This document shows positions 54,620 through 64,000 of a stretch of 64,000 nt of DNA, one piece after another (the stretch's first letter is position 1; each line of letters begins with the position of its first letter). The stretch is from Pseudomonas sp. R5(2019) (GTDB taxonomy: Bacteria > Pseudomonadota > Gammaproteobacteria > Pseudomonadales > Pseudomonadaceae), in contig NZ_JAAAMT010000010.1 of the NCBI RefSeq assembly GCF_009905435.1, positions 62,001-126,000 of the forward strand. Reading direction: 5' to 3'. Position numbers and translations under genes: made by a program. The notes beneath the pieces are model-generated. The model had not been told where the DNA came from, searched no databases, and saw only the letters and a list, made by a program, of their open reading frames with translations.

Positions 54620-57600
54620 TTAGTACCAACGAAGGTCCAGCGTCATCGGCATTTCGTCGTTGATCCGCAGCGGGACAACGGTCTGCTGCCCGGGTGTGTG
54701 CCCGAGGCGGAAGAAGCGCGCCAGGCGGCGGCTCTCGGCCTCGTTGGCATTGACCGGGAAGGTGTCGTAGTTACGCCCGCCCGGGTGCGCAACGTGGTAC
54801 TGACAGCCACCCAGCGAACGCTGCATCCAGGTGTCGAGCACATCGAACACCAGAGGTGCATGCACCGGGATGGTCGGTTGCAGGCAGCTGGCCGGCTGCC
54901 AGGCGCGATAACGCACGCCGGCCACATACTCACCCACCTTGCCGGTCGGCTGCAGCGGTACCGGGACCCCATTGCAGGTCAGTTGATAACGCTGTGGCGA
55001 CAACCCGCGGACCTTGACCTGCATGCGCTCAAGCGACGAATCCACATAACGCACGGCACCGCCGGCGCTGCCCTCCTCGCCCAGTACATGCCAGGGCTCC
55101 AGCGCCTGGCGCAGCTCCAGTTCGATCCCGGCGACGGCGTAGTCGCCGACCTTGGGGAAACGAAACTCCAGGTGCGGCGCGAACCATTCAGCCTGCAGCG
55201 GATAACCGGCCGCATTGAGCTCATTGATCACGTCGGAAAAATCCTGCTCGATGAAATGCGCCAGCATGAAGCGGTCGTGCAGCTCGGTGCCCCAGCGGGC
55301 GAGCTTGGCTGGCGCGTAAGGCTCACGCCAGAAGCGCGCCACCAGCGCCCGTAACAGCAGTTGCTGAACCAGGCTCATGCGCGCATGAGGGGGCATTTCG
55401 AAGGCGCGCAATTCCAGCAGGCCGAGCCGGCCGGAAGCGCTGTCGGGCGAGTACAGCTTGTCGATGCAGAACTCGGCCCGGTGGGTGTTGCCGGTGACAT
55501 CGATCAGCAGGTTGCGCAACAACCGGTCCACCCGCCAGGGCGGGCAGTCCTGACCGACCGGCGGGAATTGCGAGAAGGCCACTTCCAGCTCGTAGAGCGA
55601 GTCGTTGCGTGCCTCGTCGACCCGTGGCGCCTGGGACGTCGGGCCGATAAACAAGCCGGAAAACAGGTACGACAAGGAGGGATGGTTGTGCCAATAGCTG
55701 ATCAGGCTGCGCAGCACGTCTGGCCGACGCAGGAACGGCGAGTCCGCAGGCGTCGCGCCGCCGAGCACGAAGTGGTTACCGCCACCGGTGCCGGTGTGAC
55801 GGCCATCGACCATGAATTTTTCGCTGCTCAGGCGCGTCAGGCGGGCCTGGTCGTAGAGGAACTCGGTGCGCTCGACCAGTTCATCCCAGCTTGACGAAGG
55901 CTGCACGTTCACTTCGATCACACCCGGGTCGGGCGTGACCTTGAAGTTGGCCAGCCGCGGGTCCGACGGCGGCTCGTAGCCCTCAAGCAGCACCCGGCAA
56001 TCAAGCTCCCGGGCAGTCGCTTCGACCGTGGCGACCAGTTCCAGATAATCTTCCAGCCGCTCCAGCGGTGGCATGAACAGGTACAGCCGCCCGTCCCGTG
56101 CTTCGGCGCACAGTGCGGTGCGGGTCAGCCAGTCAGCCGACTGATCGACCTTGGGCACCCGTTCTTCTGAATCGACACCGGCACTTGCGCCCAGCAGCTG
56201 CTCTCGAGCAGGCAACGGCGCGAATGTCTGGTTCTGATCGACCGGGTGGACAAAAGGGTATTCCGCCGCTGACACCCAGGGCTGCGACGCCAGTGGCAAG
56301 CGATAGCCCAATGGCGAATCGCCCGGCACCAACCGGCAGTGGCGATCGCGCAGATACCAGCGGCCACTCTGCCAGCGTTCACCACTGGCCGTGCGCGCCA
56401 GCGGCAGGACCTGGCCGATGACCTTGTCCAGCCCCTGGGCGAAGACCTTGCGCAGTCGCTGGCGCTCCAGTTCGTCTTCCAGTCGTGAGTCTTGCGCGGT
56501 GACGTTGACCGGCAGGTTGCCCTCGCGCCAGAGGTAGTAGAAGTTGTCTTCGTAGGCGGGGAACACATAGCGGGCCGGCAATTTCAGGCGCTCGGCGACA
56601 CTGGCCAGAAAGCGCCCGGCCAGCTCGGCGTCGGCACCGTAACTTTGGGTTTCATCGGCGATCAGCGCAGTGTTTTGCCAGACCGGCTGCCCGTCGCGGC
56701 GCCAGAAGCAGTTAAGCGACCAGCGTGGCAGTTGTTCGCCGGGGTACCACTTGCCCTGGCCAAAATGTACCAAGCCCTTGGGCGCATAGCGTTTGCGCAG
56801 GCGCTCGAACAGCTCGGCCGACAAGCGACGCTTGTCGTCGCCCAGGGCCGCGGTGTTCCACTGGGCGCCGTCGGGGTCGTCGATCGAGACGAAGGTCGGT
56901 TCGCCGCCCATGGTCAGGCGCACGTCGTGCTTGAGCAGGTCGCCGTCGATCTGCCGACCCAGGGCAACAATCGCCGCCCACTGCTCTTCGCTATAGGGTT
57001 TGGTGACGCGGGGCGCTTCCCACAGCCGCTCCACCGCCATCTCATGGGAGAACTCACATTCGCACGGCTCAACCAGGCCGGTGATGGGCGCCGCGGAAGT
57101 AGGATCGGGGCTGCAAGCCAGTGGGATATGCCCTTCGCCGGCGAACAGCCCGGAGGTGGCGTCCAGGCCAATCCAGCCGGCACCCGGCAGGTAAACCTCG
57201 CACCACGCATGCAGGTCAGTGAAATCCACTTCGGTGCCCGATGGCCCGTCGAGGGCTTTCACATCGGCTGTCAGCTGGATCAGGTAGCCGGAAACGAATC
57301 GCGCTGCCAGGCCCAGGTGACGCAACAGTTGCACCAGCAACCAGGCGGAATCACGGCAAGAGCCTGAGGCATTCTCCAACGTCTCTTCAGGCGTTTGTAC
57401 ACCCGGCTCCATGCGGATCAGGTAACGAATGTCTTCGCTGAGGCGCTGGTTGAGGGCGACGAGGAAATCGACGCTGGCGGTCGGCTTGCGATCGATGGCA
57501 GCCAGGTAGTCGGCGAATTTCGGCGTCAGCGGTAGCTGCTCCAGGTAAGGCGCCAGCTCATGCTTTTCATCGCGCCCGTAGCTGAACGGGATTTTTTCGG

Positions 57601-57895
57601 CGTAAGGCTCAAGGAAAAAGTCGAACGGGTTGAACACCGCCATTTCGGCGACCAGGTCGACTTCGATGCGCAGCTCTTCGGTTTTTTCCGGAAAGACCAA
57701 CCGGGCGAGGTAGTTGCTCTGCGGGTCTTGTTGCCAGTTGATGAAATGTTGCTCGGGCAACACTTTCAAGGAATAGGACAGAACCCGCGTGCGGCTGTGC
57801 GCAGCGGGGCGCAAGCGAACAATTTGCGGGCCGAGCTCCACGGCGCGGTCATAGCGGTAATGCGTGACGTGATGCAATGCGACATGAATCGACAC
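54620..57895 (-). CDS. Transglutaminase N-terminal domain fused to DUF2126
   Basis: 1091 residues from a GTG at 57895, chosen because AGGAGG stands 6 nt upstream and the protein then starts SIHVALHHVTHYRYDRAVEL, the family N-terminus. The frame is open further upstream without support. Residues 1-290 are a transglutaminase unit with Cys in GSCRDSAWLL, His in TDLHAWCEVY and Asp in GLDATSG. The rest is DUF2126 (for example RLTMGGEPTFVSIDD, GGGNHFVLGGATPADSPFLR, HVAHPGGRNYDTFPVNANEA). DUF2126 has been proposed to be an amidoligase-like fold. First gene of the three-gene unit; biochemical role unknown. Confidence 0.88.
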   Translation of the reverse strand: MSIHVALHHVTHYRYDRAVELGPQIVRLRPAAHSRTRVLSYSLKVLPEQHFINWQQDPQSNYLARLVFPEKTEELRIEVDLVAEMAVFNPFDFFLEPYAEKIPFSYGRDEKHELAPYLEQLPLTPKFADYLAAIDRKPTASVDFLVALNQRLSEDIRYLIRMEPGVQTPEETLENASGSCRDSAWLLVQLLRHLGLAARFVSGYLIQLTADVKALDGPSGTEVDFTDLHAWCEVYLPGAGWIGLDATSGLFAGEGHIPLACSPDPTSAAPITGLVEPCECEFSHEMAVERLWEAPRVTKPYSEEQWAAIVALGRQIDGDLLKHDVRLTMGGEPTFVSIDDPDGAQWNTAALGDDKRRLSAELFERLRKRYAPKGLVHFGQGKWYPGEQLPRWSLNCFWRRDGQPVWQNTALIADETQSYGADAELAGRFLASVAERLKLPARYVFPAYEDNFYYLWREGNLPVNVTAQDSRLEDELERQRLRKVFAQGLDKVIGQVLPLARTASGERWQSGRWYLRDRHCRLVPGDSPLGYRLPLASQPWVSAAEYPFVHPVDQNQTFAPLPAREQLLGASAGVDSEERVPKVDQSADWLTRTALCAEARDGRLYLFMPPLERLEDYLELVATVEATARELDCRVLLEGYEPPSDPRLANFKVTPDPGVIEVNVQPSSSWDELVERTEFLYDQARLTRLSSEKFMVDGRHTGTGGGNHFVLGGATPADSPFLRRPDVLRSLISYWHNHPSLSYLFSGLFIGPTSQAPRVDEARNDSLYELEVAFSQFPPVGQDCPPWRVDRLLRNLLIDVTGNTHRAEFCIDKLYSPDSASGRLGLLELRAFEMPPHARMSLVQQLLLRALVARFWREPYAPAKLARWGTELHDRFMLAHFIEQDFSDVINELNAAGYPLQAEWFAPHLEFRFPKVGDYAVAGIELELRQALEPWHVLGEEGSAGGAVRYVDSSLERMQVKVRGLSPQRYQLTCNGVPVPLQPTGKVGEYVAGVRYRAWQPASCLQPTIPVHAPLVFDVLDTWMQRSLGGCQYHVAHPGGRNYDTFPVNANEAESRRLARFFRLGHTPGQQTVVPLRINDEMPMTLDLRWY

Positions 57896-58148
57896 GGCGT
57901 GCCTCCTGCGAACCCCGAATGATAGCCAAATCGCGCAAGACTTGTGCCATGTAGCGCGGCTTGGCAATTCCTTGCCAATCGGGCACGGCGGCGCACTGAA
58001 ACTGCACGCGGCCGAACCTGCGGTGCAAGAGTTGCACAGAATTGAAGCGATCGGGGAAGTTCGTGGGGACCCGGGTAGGAGCACAGCTTGCTGGCGATGG
58101 CCTCACCGAGGTCATGCAGACAAACCGCAGCGCCTGCATCGCAGGCAA

Positions 58149-58310
58149 GCCTCAATGCCGGTCAGCTAAGGAATAGAGCGCCGAAAACCTGTGGGAGCGG
58201 ATTTATCCGCGAATCCAGACACCGCGGTTTTTCTGGCATTGCGCGGTGCCTTCATTCGCGGATAAATCCGCTCCCACATGGATCTCGCCTTAACTGACCG
58301 GCATTGAGGC
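58149..58310. repeat. Composite nested palindrome with REPIN type 2 core
   Basis: Outer arms (58149-58171 and 58288-58310, core AATGCCGGTCAG-x-TAAGG, one mismatch in 23) enclose an 87-bp type 2 REPIN at 58191-58277 (GTGGGAGCGGATTTATCCGC ends). The outer arms equal those at 2467 and 27853, whose cores are type 1. It lies in the gap between DUF2126 and ygiQ, in which no gene was seen. Confidence 0.85.
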
Positions 58311-58344
58311 AAGCCTGGCTCCTACAGTCGCGAGGGTTGCCGAA

Positions 58345-60648
<2,304 letters not shown>

Positions 60649-60750
60649 GTCGATGACCGGTGTTGGTGAAGATAGGAAAATCGCGGGGGGCGGAGAATAG
60701 CACAAAAATTAACCAATTCCGACGAGAGCGGTCGGAAATTGTGTTGGCCA

Positions 60751-60783
60751 CTTCGCGAGCAAGCTCTGCTCCTACTCGCGAAG
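60751..60783 (-). terminator. REP-derived hairpin after dnaB
   Basis: CTTCGCGAG and CTCGCGAAG form a stem around AGCAAGCTCTGCTCCTA, a fragment resembling a half REPIN. It lies 24 nt beyond the dnaB stop on the minus strand and probably ends that transcript. Confidence 0.5.
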
Positions 60784-60806
60784 AGGCCCGAACAGGCGCT
60801 ACAACA

Positions 60807-62204
60807 TCACTCGTCGTCGTCGAAGTTGTAACTGCCCGGCGCAAGGTTTTCAAAGCGCGTGTACTTGCCGATAAAGGCCAGGCGGATGAAACCGATGGGG
60901 CCGTTACGCTGCTTGCCGATAATGATCTCGGCGATGCCCTTGTGCTCGGTTTCCGGGTGGTACACCTCATCGCGGTACACGAACATGATCACGTCGGCGT
61001 CCTGCTCGATCGCTCCGGATTCGCGCAAGTCGGAGTTCACCGGGCGCTTGTTCGGGCGCTGTTCCAGGGAACGGTTGAGCTGCGACAGTGCCACCACCGG
61101 GCAGTTGAACTCTTTGGCCAGGGCCTTGAGCGAGCGGGAGATCTCGGAGATCTCGTTGGTGCGGTTGTCGCCACTGGAGCCCGGGATCTGCATCAGCTGC
61201 AGGTAGTCGATCATGATCAGGCCGATTTCACCGTGCTCGCGCACCAAACGCCGGGTACGCGCGCGCATCTCCGAGGGACTGATGCCGGCGGTATCGTCGA
61301 TGAACAGCTTGCGGTCGTTGAGCAGGTTGACCGCCGAGGTCAGGCGCGGCCAGTCGTCGTCGTCCAGCTGGCCGGATCGAACCTTGGTCTGGTCGATTCG
61401 ACCCAGAGAGGACAGCATCCGCATGATCAGCGATTCACCTGGCATCTCCAGCGAGTACACCAGCACCGCCTTCTCGCTGCGCAGCACGGCGTTTTCCACC
61501 AGGTTCATGGCGAAGGTGGTTTTACCCATCGACGGACGACCGGCGACGATGATCAGGTCGGCCGGTTGCAGGCCGCTGGTTTTCTCGTCCAGGTCGGTGT
61601 AGCCGGTCGACAGGCCGGTAATGGCGCTGTCGGTGTTGAACAGGGTATCGATGCGGTCGATGGCCTTGGTCAACAGCTCGTTGACACCCACCGGGCCACC
61701 GGTTTTTGGCCGGGCCTCGGCAATCTGGAAAATCTGCCGCTCGGCTTCGTCGAGGATCTCTGCGGCGTTGCGCCCTTGCGGGTTGAAAGCGCTGTCGGCG
61801 ATCTCGTTGCTGATGCTGATCAGCTGACGCAAGGTCGCCCGTTCGCGAACGATCTGGGCATAGGCCTTGATGTTGGCGACCGACGGGGTGTTCTTCGCCA
61901 GCTCGCCCAGGTAGCCCAGGCCACCGACTTGCGAACTGGTGCCTTCCTTGTCCAGCTGCTCGTGCAGGGTCACCACGTCAAACGGGGTGTTCTGGTCAGC
62001 CAGCTTGTGGATCGCGCGGAAGATCAGGCGGTGGTCATGCCGGTAGAAGTCGCCATCGGAAACTTGATCGAGCACCCGCTCCCAGGCGTTGTTGTCCAGC
62101 ATCAAACCACCGAGCACGGCCTGTTCGGCCTCGATGGAATGCGGCGGTACCTTCAGGGCAGCGGTTTGCAGATCATATTGCTCGGGGGCTGTTATCTCGT
62201 TCAT
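60807..62204 (-). CDS. dnaB: Replicative DNA helicase DnaB
   Basis: 465 residues from the ATG at 62204. The N-terminal DnaG-interaction domain begins PHSIEAEQAVLGGLMLDNNA. The RecA-like domain has Walker A GRPSMGKTTFAMNL (about 215), LEMPGESLIMRML, Walker B LIMIDYLQLM and a C-terminal QDADVIMFVYRDEVY. It unwinds DNA at the replication fork as a hexamer. It lies downstream of rpsF-rpsR-DUF2232-rplI, the arrangement typical of gamma-proteobacteria. Confidence 0.98.
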   Translation of the reverse strand: MNEITAPEQYDLQTAALKVPPHSIEAEQAVLGGLMLDNNAWERVLDQVSDGDFYRHDHRLIFRAIHKLADQNTPFDVVTLHEQLDKEGTSSQVGGLGYLGELAKNTPSVANIKAYAQIVRERATLRQLISISNEIADSAFNPQGRNAAEILDEAERQIFQIAEARPKTGGPVGVNELLTKAIDRIDTLFNTDSAITGLSTGYTDLDEKTSGLQPADLIIVAGRPSMGKTTFAMNLVENAVLRSEKAVLVYSLEMPGESLIMRMLSSLGRIDQTKVRSGQLDDDDWPRLTSAVNLLNDRKLFIDDTAGISPSEMRARTRRLVREHGEIGLIMIDYLQLMQIPGSSGDNRTNEISEISRSLKALAKEFNCPVVALSQLNRSLEQRPNKRPVNSDLRESGAIEQDADVIMFVYRDEVYHPETEHKGIAEIIIGKQRNGPIGFIRLAFIGKYTRFENLAPGSYNFDDDE

Positions 62205-62240
62205 GTCCACTTGGAATTCTAGGGATACAGAAAATACAAA

Positions 62241-62269
62241 GGGCACGACCTGTAAACAGGATCGTGCCC
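62241..62269 (-). terminator. Terminator of the rpsF-rplI operon
   Basis: Stem GGGCACGA / TCGTGCCC, with an inner CCTG/CAGG pair, is followed on the minus strand by TTTGTATTTTC. It is 37 nt beyond the rplI stop and shortly before the dnaB start, so dnaB has its own promoter or receives read-through. Confidence 0.8.
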
Positions 62270-62306
62270 GATGTTAACTGCCCGACACCGAGGGTGCCAG
62301 TCAGTC

Positions 62307-62753
62307 TTAGGCGGCTACGACGACAACGCGTACGGTAGCTTCAACGTCGCTGTGCAGGTGCACGGCTACGTCGTATTCGCCAACGTTACGGATGGTGCCG
62401 TTCGGCAGACGAACTTCAGCTTTAGCCACTTCAACGCCCGAGGCGGTCAGTGCGTCAGCGATGTCGTGAGTGCCGATCGAACCGAACAGCTTGCCTTCGT
62501 CGCCAGCGGTGGCAGTGATGGTCACTTCCAGCTCAGCCAGTTGGGCAGCGCGAGTTTCGGCAGAAGCCTTCTTGTCTGCAGCCAGTTTTTCCAGCTCAGC
62601 ACGACGCTCTTCGAAAGCAGCCAGGTTGGCAGCGGTCGCAGCGGTGGCTTTGCCGAATGGCAGCAGGTAGTTACGGCCGTAACCAGCCTTAACATTTACC
62701 TTATCGCCCAGGTTGCCCAGGTTGGCGATTTTTTCCAGCAGGATCAGTTCCAT
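62307..62753 (-). CDS. rplI: 50S ribosomal protein L9
   Basis: 148 residues from the ATG at 62753. N-terminal L9 domain [20 protein letters not shown] followed by [15 protein letters not shown], a long connecting helix, and a C-terminal domain. Binds 23S rRNA and limits frameshifting. Normal length and place, after rpsR and the membrane protein gene. Confidence 0.98.
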   Translation of the reverse strand: MELILLEKIANLGNLGDKVNVKAGYGRNYLLPFGKATAATAANLAAFEERRAELEKLAADKKASAETRAAQLAELEVTITATAGDEGKLFGSIGTHDIADALTASGVEVAKAEVRLPNGTIRNVGEYDVAVHLHSDVEATVRVVVVAA

Positions 62754-62774
62754 TTGGTAATAACCTCTTAACTT

Positions 62775-63674
62775 TTAACCTTCACCGTTCGCGGAACCGT
62801 CATCAGCACCATTTTTAGGTGCCATCCGACCGCGAAAATCAATCAGGCTGTCGACAATGGCCAACACCACGAGCAACGGATAGATCAGCTGCATAAACAG
62901 CAGCAGTGTCACGTACAAGCCCACCAACCAGAACTTGCCCAGTCGGCCTTGCGCCACCAGCCCATGCATCAGGGCCAGCCCGGCGAACACCAGCGGTATG
63001 CTGCACAACGGCGTCAACATGGCCAGCTGTGGCCCGAAGTTGGGCCCCACCAGCATGCACACCAGCAACAACAACGCTGGCCCCCTCGGGATTCGGACGG
63101 CGCGAAATTCGCGGCCAAAACCACCCGGGTTATACAACACTGCCTGCCAGTAACGCCCCAACATCAGGGCCAGCAGGCTGACGGCTTGCAGCAACGCCGC
63201 TATCAGGCCAGTGAGCACCGGTGCAATAAGGGCTCCAAGGCGCGCTCGCTCTTCTACCGACAACTGTTGGTAGATCCCATCGAGCATTTGCGGCAAGAGC
63301 TTTTCCAGCGCTTGCGCCATGGCTTCGATGGGTTCGCGGAACACCGCGCCCAGTACCACTGCGTACACCAGGCCCAGCGCTATGCTGACCAGCAGCACGC
63401 GGACCCAGGACTCGCTGGCACGCAACACGGCGGCCAACCCCAGTGTTCCCAGCAGCACCATCAAGGTGCGCGGCTCACCGAAAAACCACCAGACCAAGGC
63501 CGGCAGCAGAGCCCAGACGAGGACGCCAGAAGCGTCTCTCATTCCGCGCCGCAGAAACACCAGGGCTCCCGCGGCAGCACTCAACCAGAACAACAGCGGC
63601 AATGCCGCACAACCGACCACTACCAGAGTGGCCTGCATGCGACCGCGCATGATGAAATCAGCTAACGCTCGCAT
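62775..63674 (-). CDS. DUF2232-like membrane protein
   Basis: 299 residues from the ATG at 63674. About eight hydrophobic segments, beginning ATLVVVGCAALPLLFWLSAA, and a C-terminal IDFRGRMAPKNGADDGSANG tail. Genes for such membrane proteins regularly lie between rpsR and rplI in Pseudomonas and relatives, and I place it in the DUF2232 group on that basis and topology. Function unknown, likely inner membrane. Co-transcribed with the ribosomal protein genes (34 nt after rpsR, 21 nt before rplI). Confidence 0.85.
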   Translation of the reverse strand: MRALADFIMRGRMQATLVVVGCAALPLLFWLSAAAGALVFLRRGMRDASGVLVWALLPALVWWFFGEPRTLMVLLGTLGLAAVLRASESWVRVLLVSIALGLVYAVVLGAVFREPIEAMAQALEKLLPQMLDGIYQQLSVEERARLGALIAPVLTGLIAALLQAVSLLALMLGRYWQAVLYNPGGFGREFRAVRIPRGPALLLLVCMLVGPNFGPQLAMLTPLCSIPLVFAGLALMHGLVAQGRLGKFWLVGLYVTLLLFMQLIYPLLVVLAIVDSLIDFRGRMAPKNGADDGSANGEG

Positions 63675-63708
63675 GCTCTATCCCTTGCTGCTTGTCGACG
63701 ACCCGGTC

Positions 63709-63939
63709 TCAGCGGCCGTGGCTGTCGGTGTAGGGCAGCAGGGCCAGGAAGCGGGCGCGCTTGATAGCGGTAGCCAGCTGACGCTGATAACGAGCTTTGG
63801 TACCGGTGATACGGCTTGGAACGATCTTGCCGGTTTCGGATACATAAGCTTTCAGGGTGTTGAGATCTTTGTAATCGATCTCTTTCACGTCTTCAGCAGT
63901 GAAGCGGCAGAATTTACGACGACGGAAGAAACGTGCCAT
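63709..63939 (-). CDS. rpsR: 30S ribosomal protein S18
   Basis: 76 residues from the ATG at 63939. [20 protein letters not shown] and [20 protein letters not shown] are invariant S18 blocks. Component of the 30S platform, pairing with S6. Full length, directly after rpsF, 28 nt apart. Confidence 0.98.
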   Translation of the reverse strand: MARFFRRRKFCRFTAEDVKEIDYKDLNTLKAYVSETGKIVPSRITGTKARYQRQLATAIKRARFLALLPYTDSHGR

Positions 63940-63967
63940 GTAATTGGCTCCTCAAAAGGTCCGTGGA

Positions 63968-64000
63968 TTACTCGTCAGCGTTATCGCTGGCGTCGCTGGT
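63968..64000 (-). CDS. rpsF: 30S ribosomal protein S6, last codons only
   Basis: The final ten codons read TSDASDNADE followed by TAA at 63968-63970, cut by the right edge. An acidic, Ser/Asp-rich tail immediately before rpsR is what Pseudomonas S6 proteins have, so the assignment rests mainly on gene order. Confidence 0.65.
   Translation of the reverse strand, partial: TSDASDNADE

Noticed and set aside
57896..58084. N-terminal extension of the DUF2126 protein
   Set aside because: The open frame goes on upstream, but the GTG at 57895 has an ideal ribosome site and begins exactly at the conserved N-terminus.

Overview
The window looks like the chromosome of a Pseudomonas from the fluorescens/putida side of the genus. 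The evidence is high-GC coding sequence, azurin, an OprC-type copper receptor, an aeruginosa-like cobalamin locus (cobG-H-I-J facing cobL-cbiD-cobK), desT next to ureE, and many REPIN-like intergenic palindromes. No tRNA, rRNA, CRISPR array, prophage or intact insertion sequence was seen. One degraded IS630-type transposase fragment lies near the left end.

Layout. 1-2.1 kb: three tandem minus-strand genes of unknown function that appear to be paralogues; the last runs off the left edge. 2.2-2.7 kb: transposase remnant and a composite repeat. 2.7-6.1 kb: TRAP-TAXI uptake system (DUF1850 protein, fused permease, solute receptor). 6.5-14.1 kb: divergent cobalamin clusters. 14.1-14.4 kb: a very long near-perfect palindrome. 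14.7-19.3 kb: copper operon (PCuAC chaperone, DUF2946, OprC, PepSY protein). 19.6-29.8 kb: urea transporter urtABCDE, then ureD-ureA-two GNAT genes-ureB-ureC. 30-32.7 kb: cbpM-cbpA and a divergent Hsp70-like gene. 32.8-37.3 kb: AI-2E-type membrane protein, a 56-residue PsiF-like protein, lipase, osmE, a collapsed asmA pseudogene, a secreted repeat protein and desT. 37.4-39.9 kb: ureE-F-G-J. 40-42 kb: AGE epimerase and an SDR enzyme. 42.1-42.7 kb: an intergenic cluster of DnaA-box-like sequences. 42.7-47.8 kb: branched-chain amino acid transporter livKHMGF. 48.3-50.3 kb: pncB-nadE (NAD salvage). 50.4-50.9 kb: azurin. 51-57.9 kb: transglutaminase / ATP-grasp-alpha-E / DUF2126 cluster. 58.3-64 kb: ygiQ, dnaB, rplI, a DUF2232-like membrane gene, rpsR and the end of rpsF.

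How the genes work together. Nitrogen acquisition dominates: urea import, urease and its maturation proteins, and branched-chain amino acid import. Sigma-54 promoter matches lie before urtA, ureE and livK, and an NtrC-like dyad lies upstream of livK, so these blocks are probably one nitrogen-starvation response. A sigma-32 match upstream of cbpA fits its chaperone role.

The most unusual material is non-coding or uncharacterised: the three-paralogue array, a nested repeat whose conserved outer arms enclose either of two REPIN families (one copy splits ureB from ureC), the long palindrome after cobK, the DnaA-box cluster, and the predicted peptide-ligase cluster.
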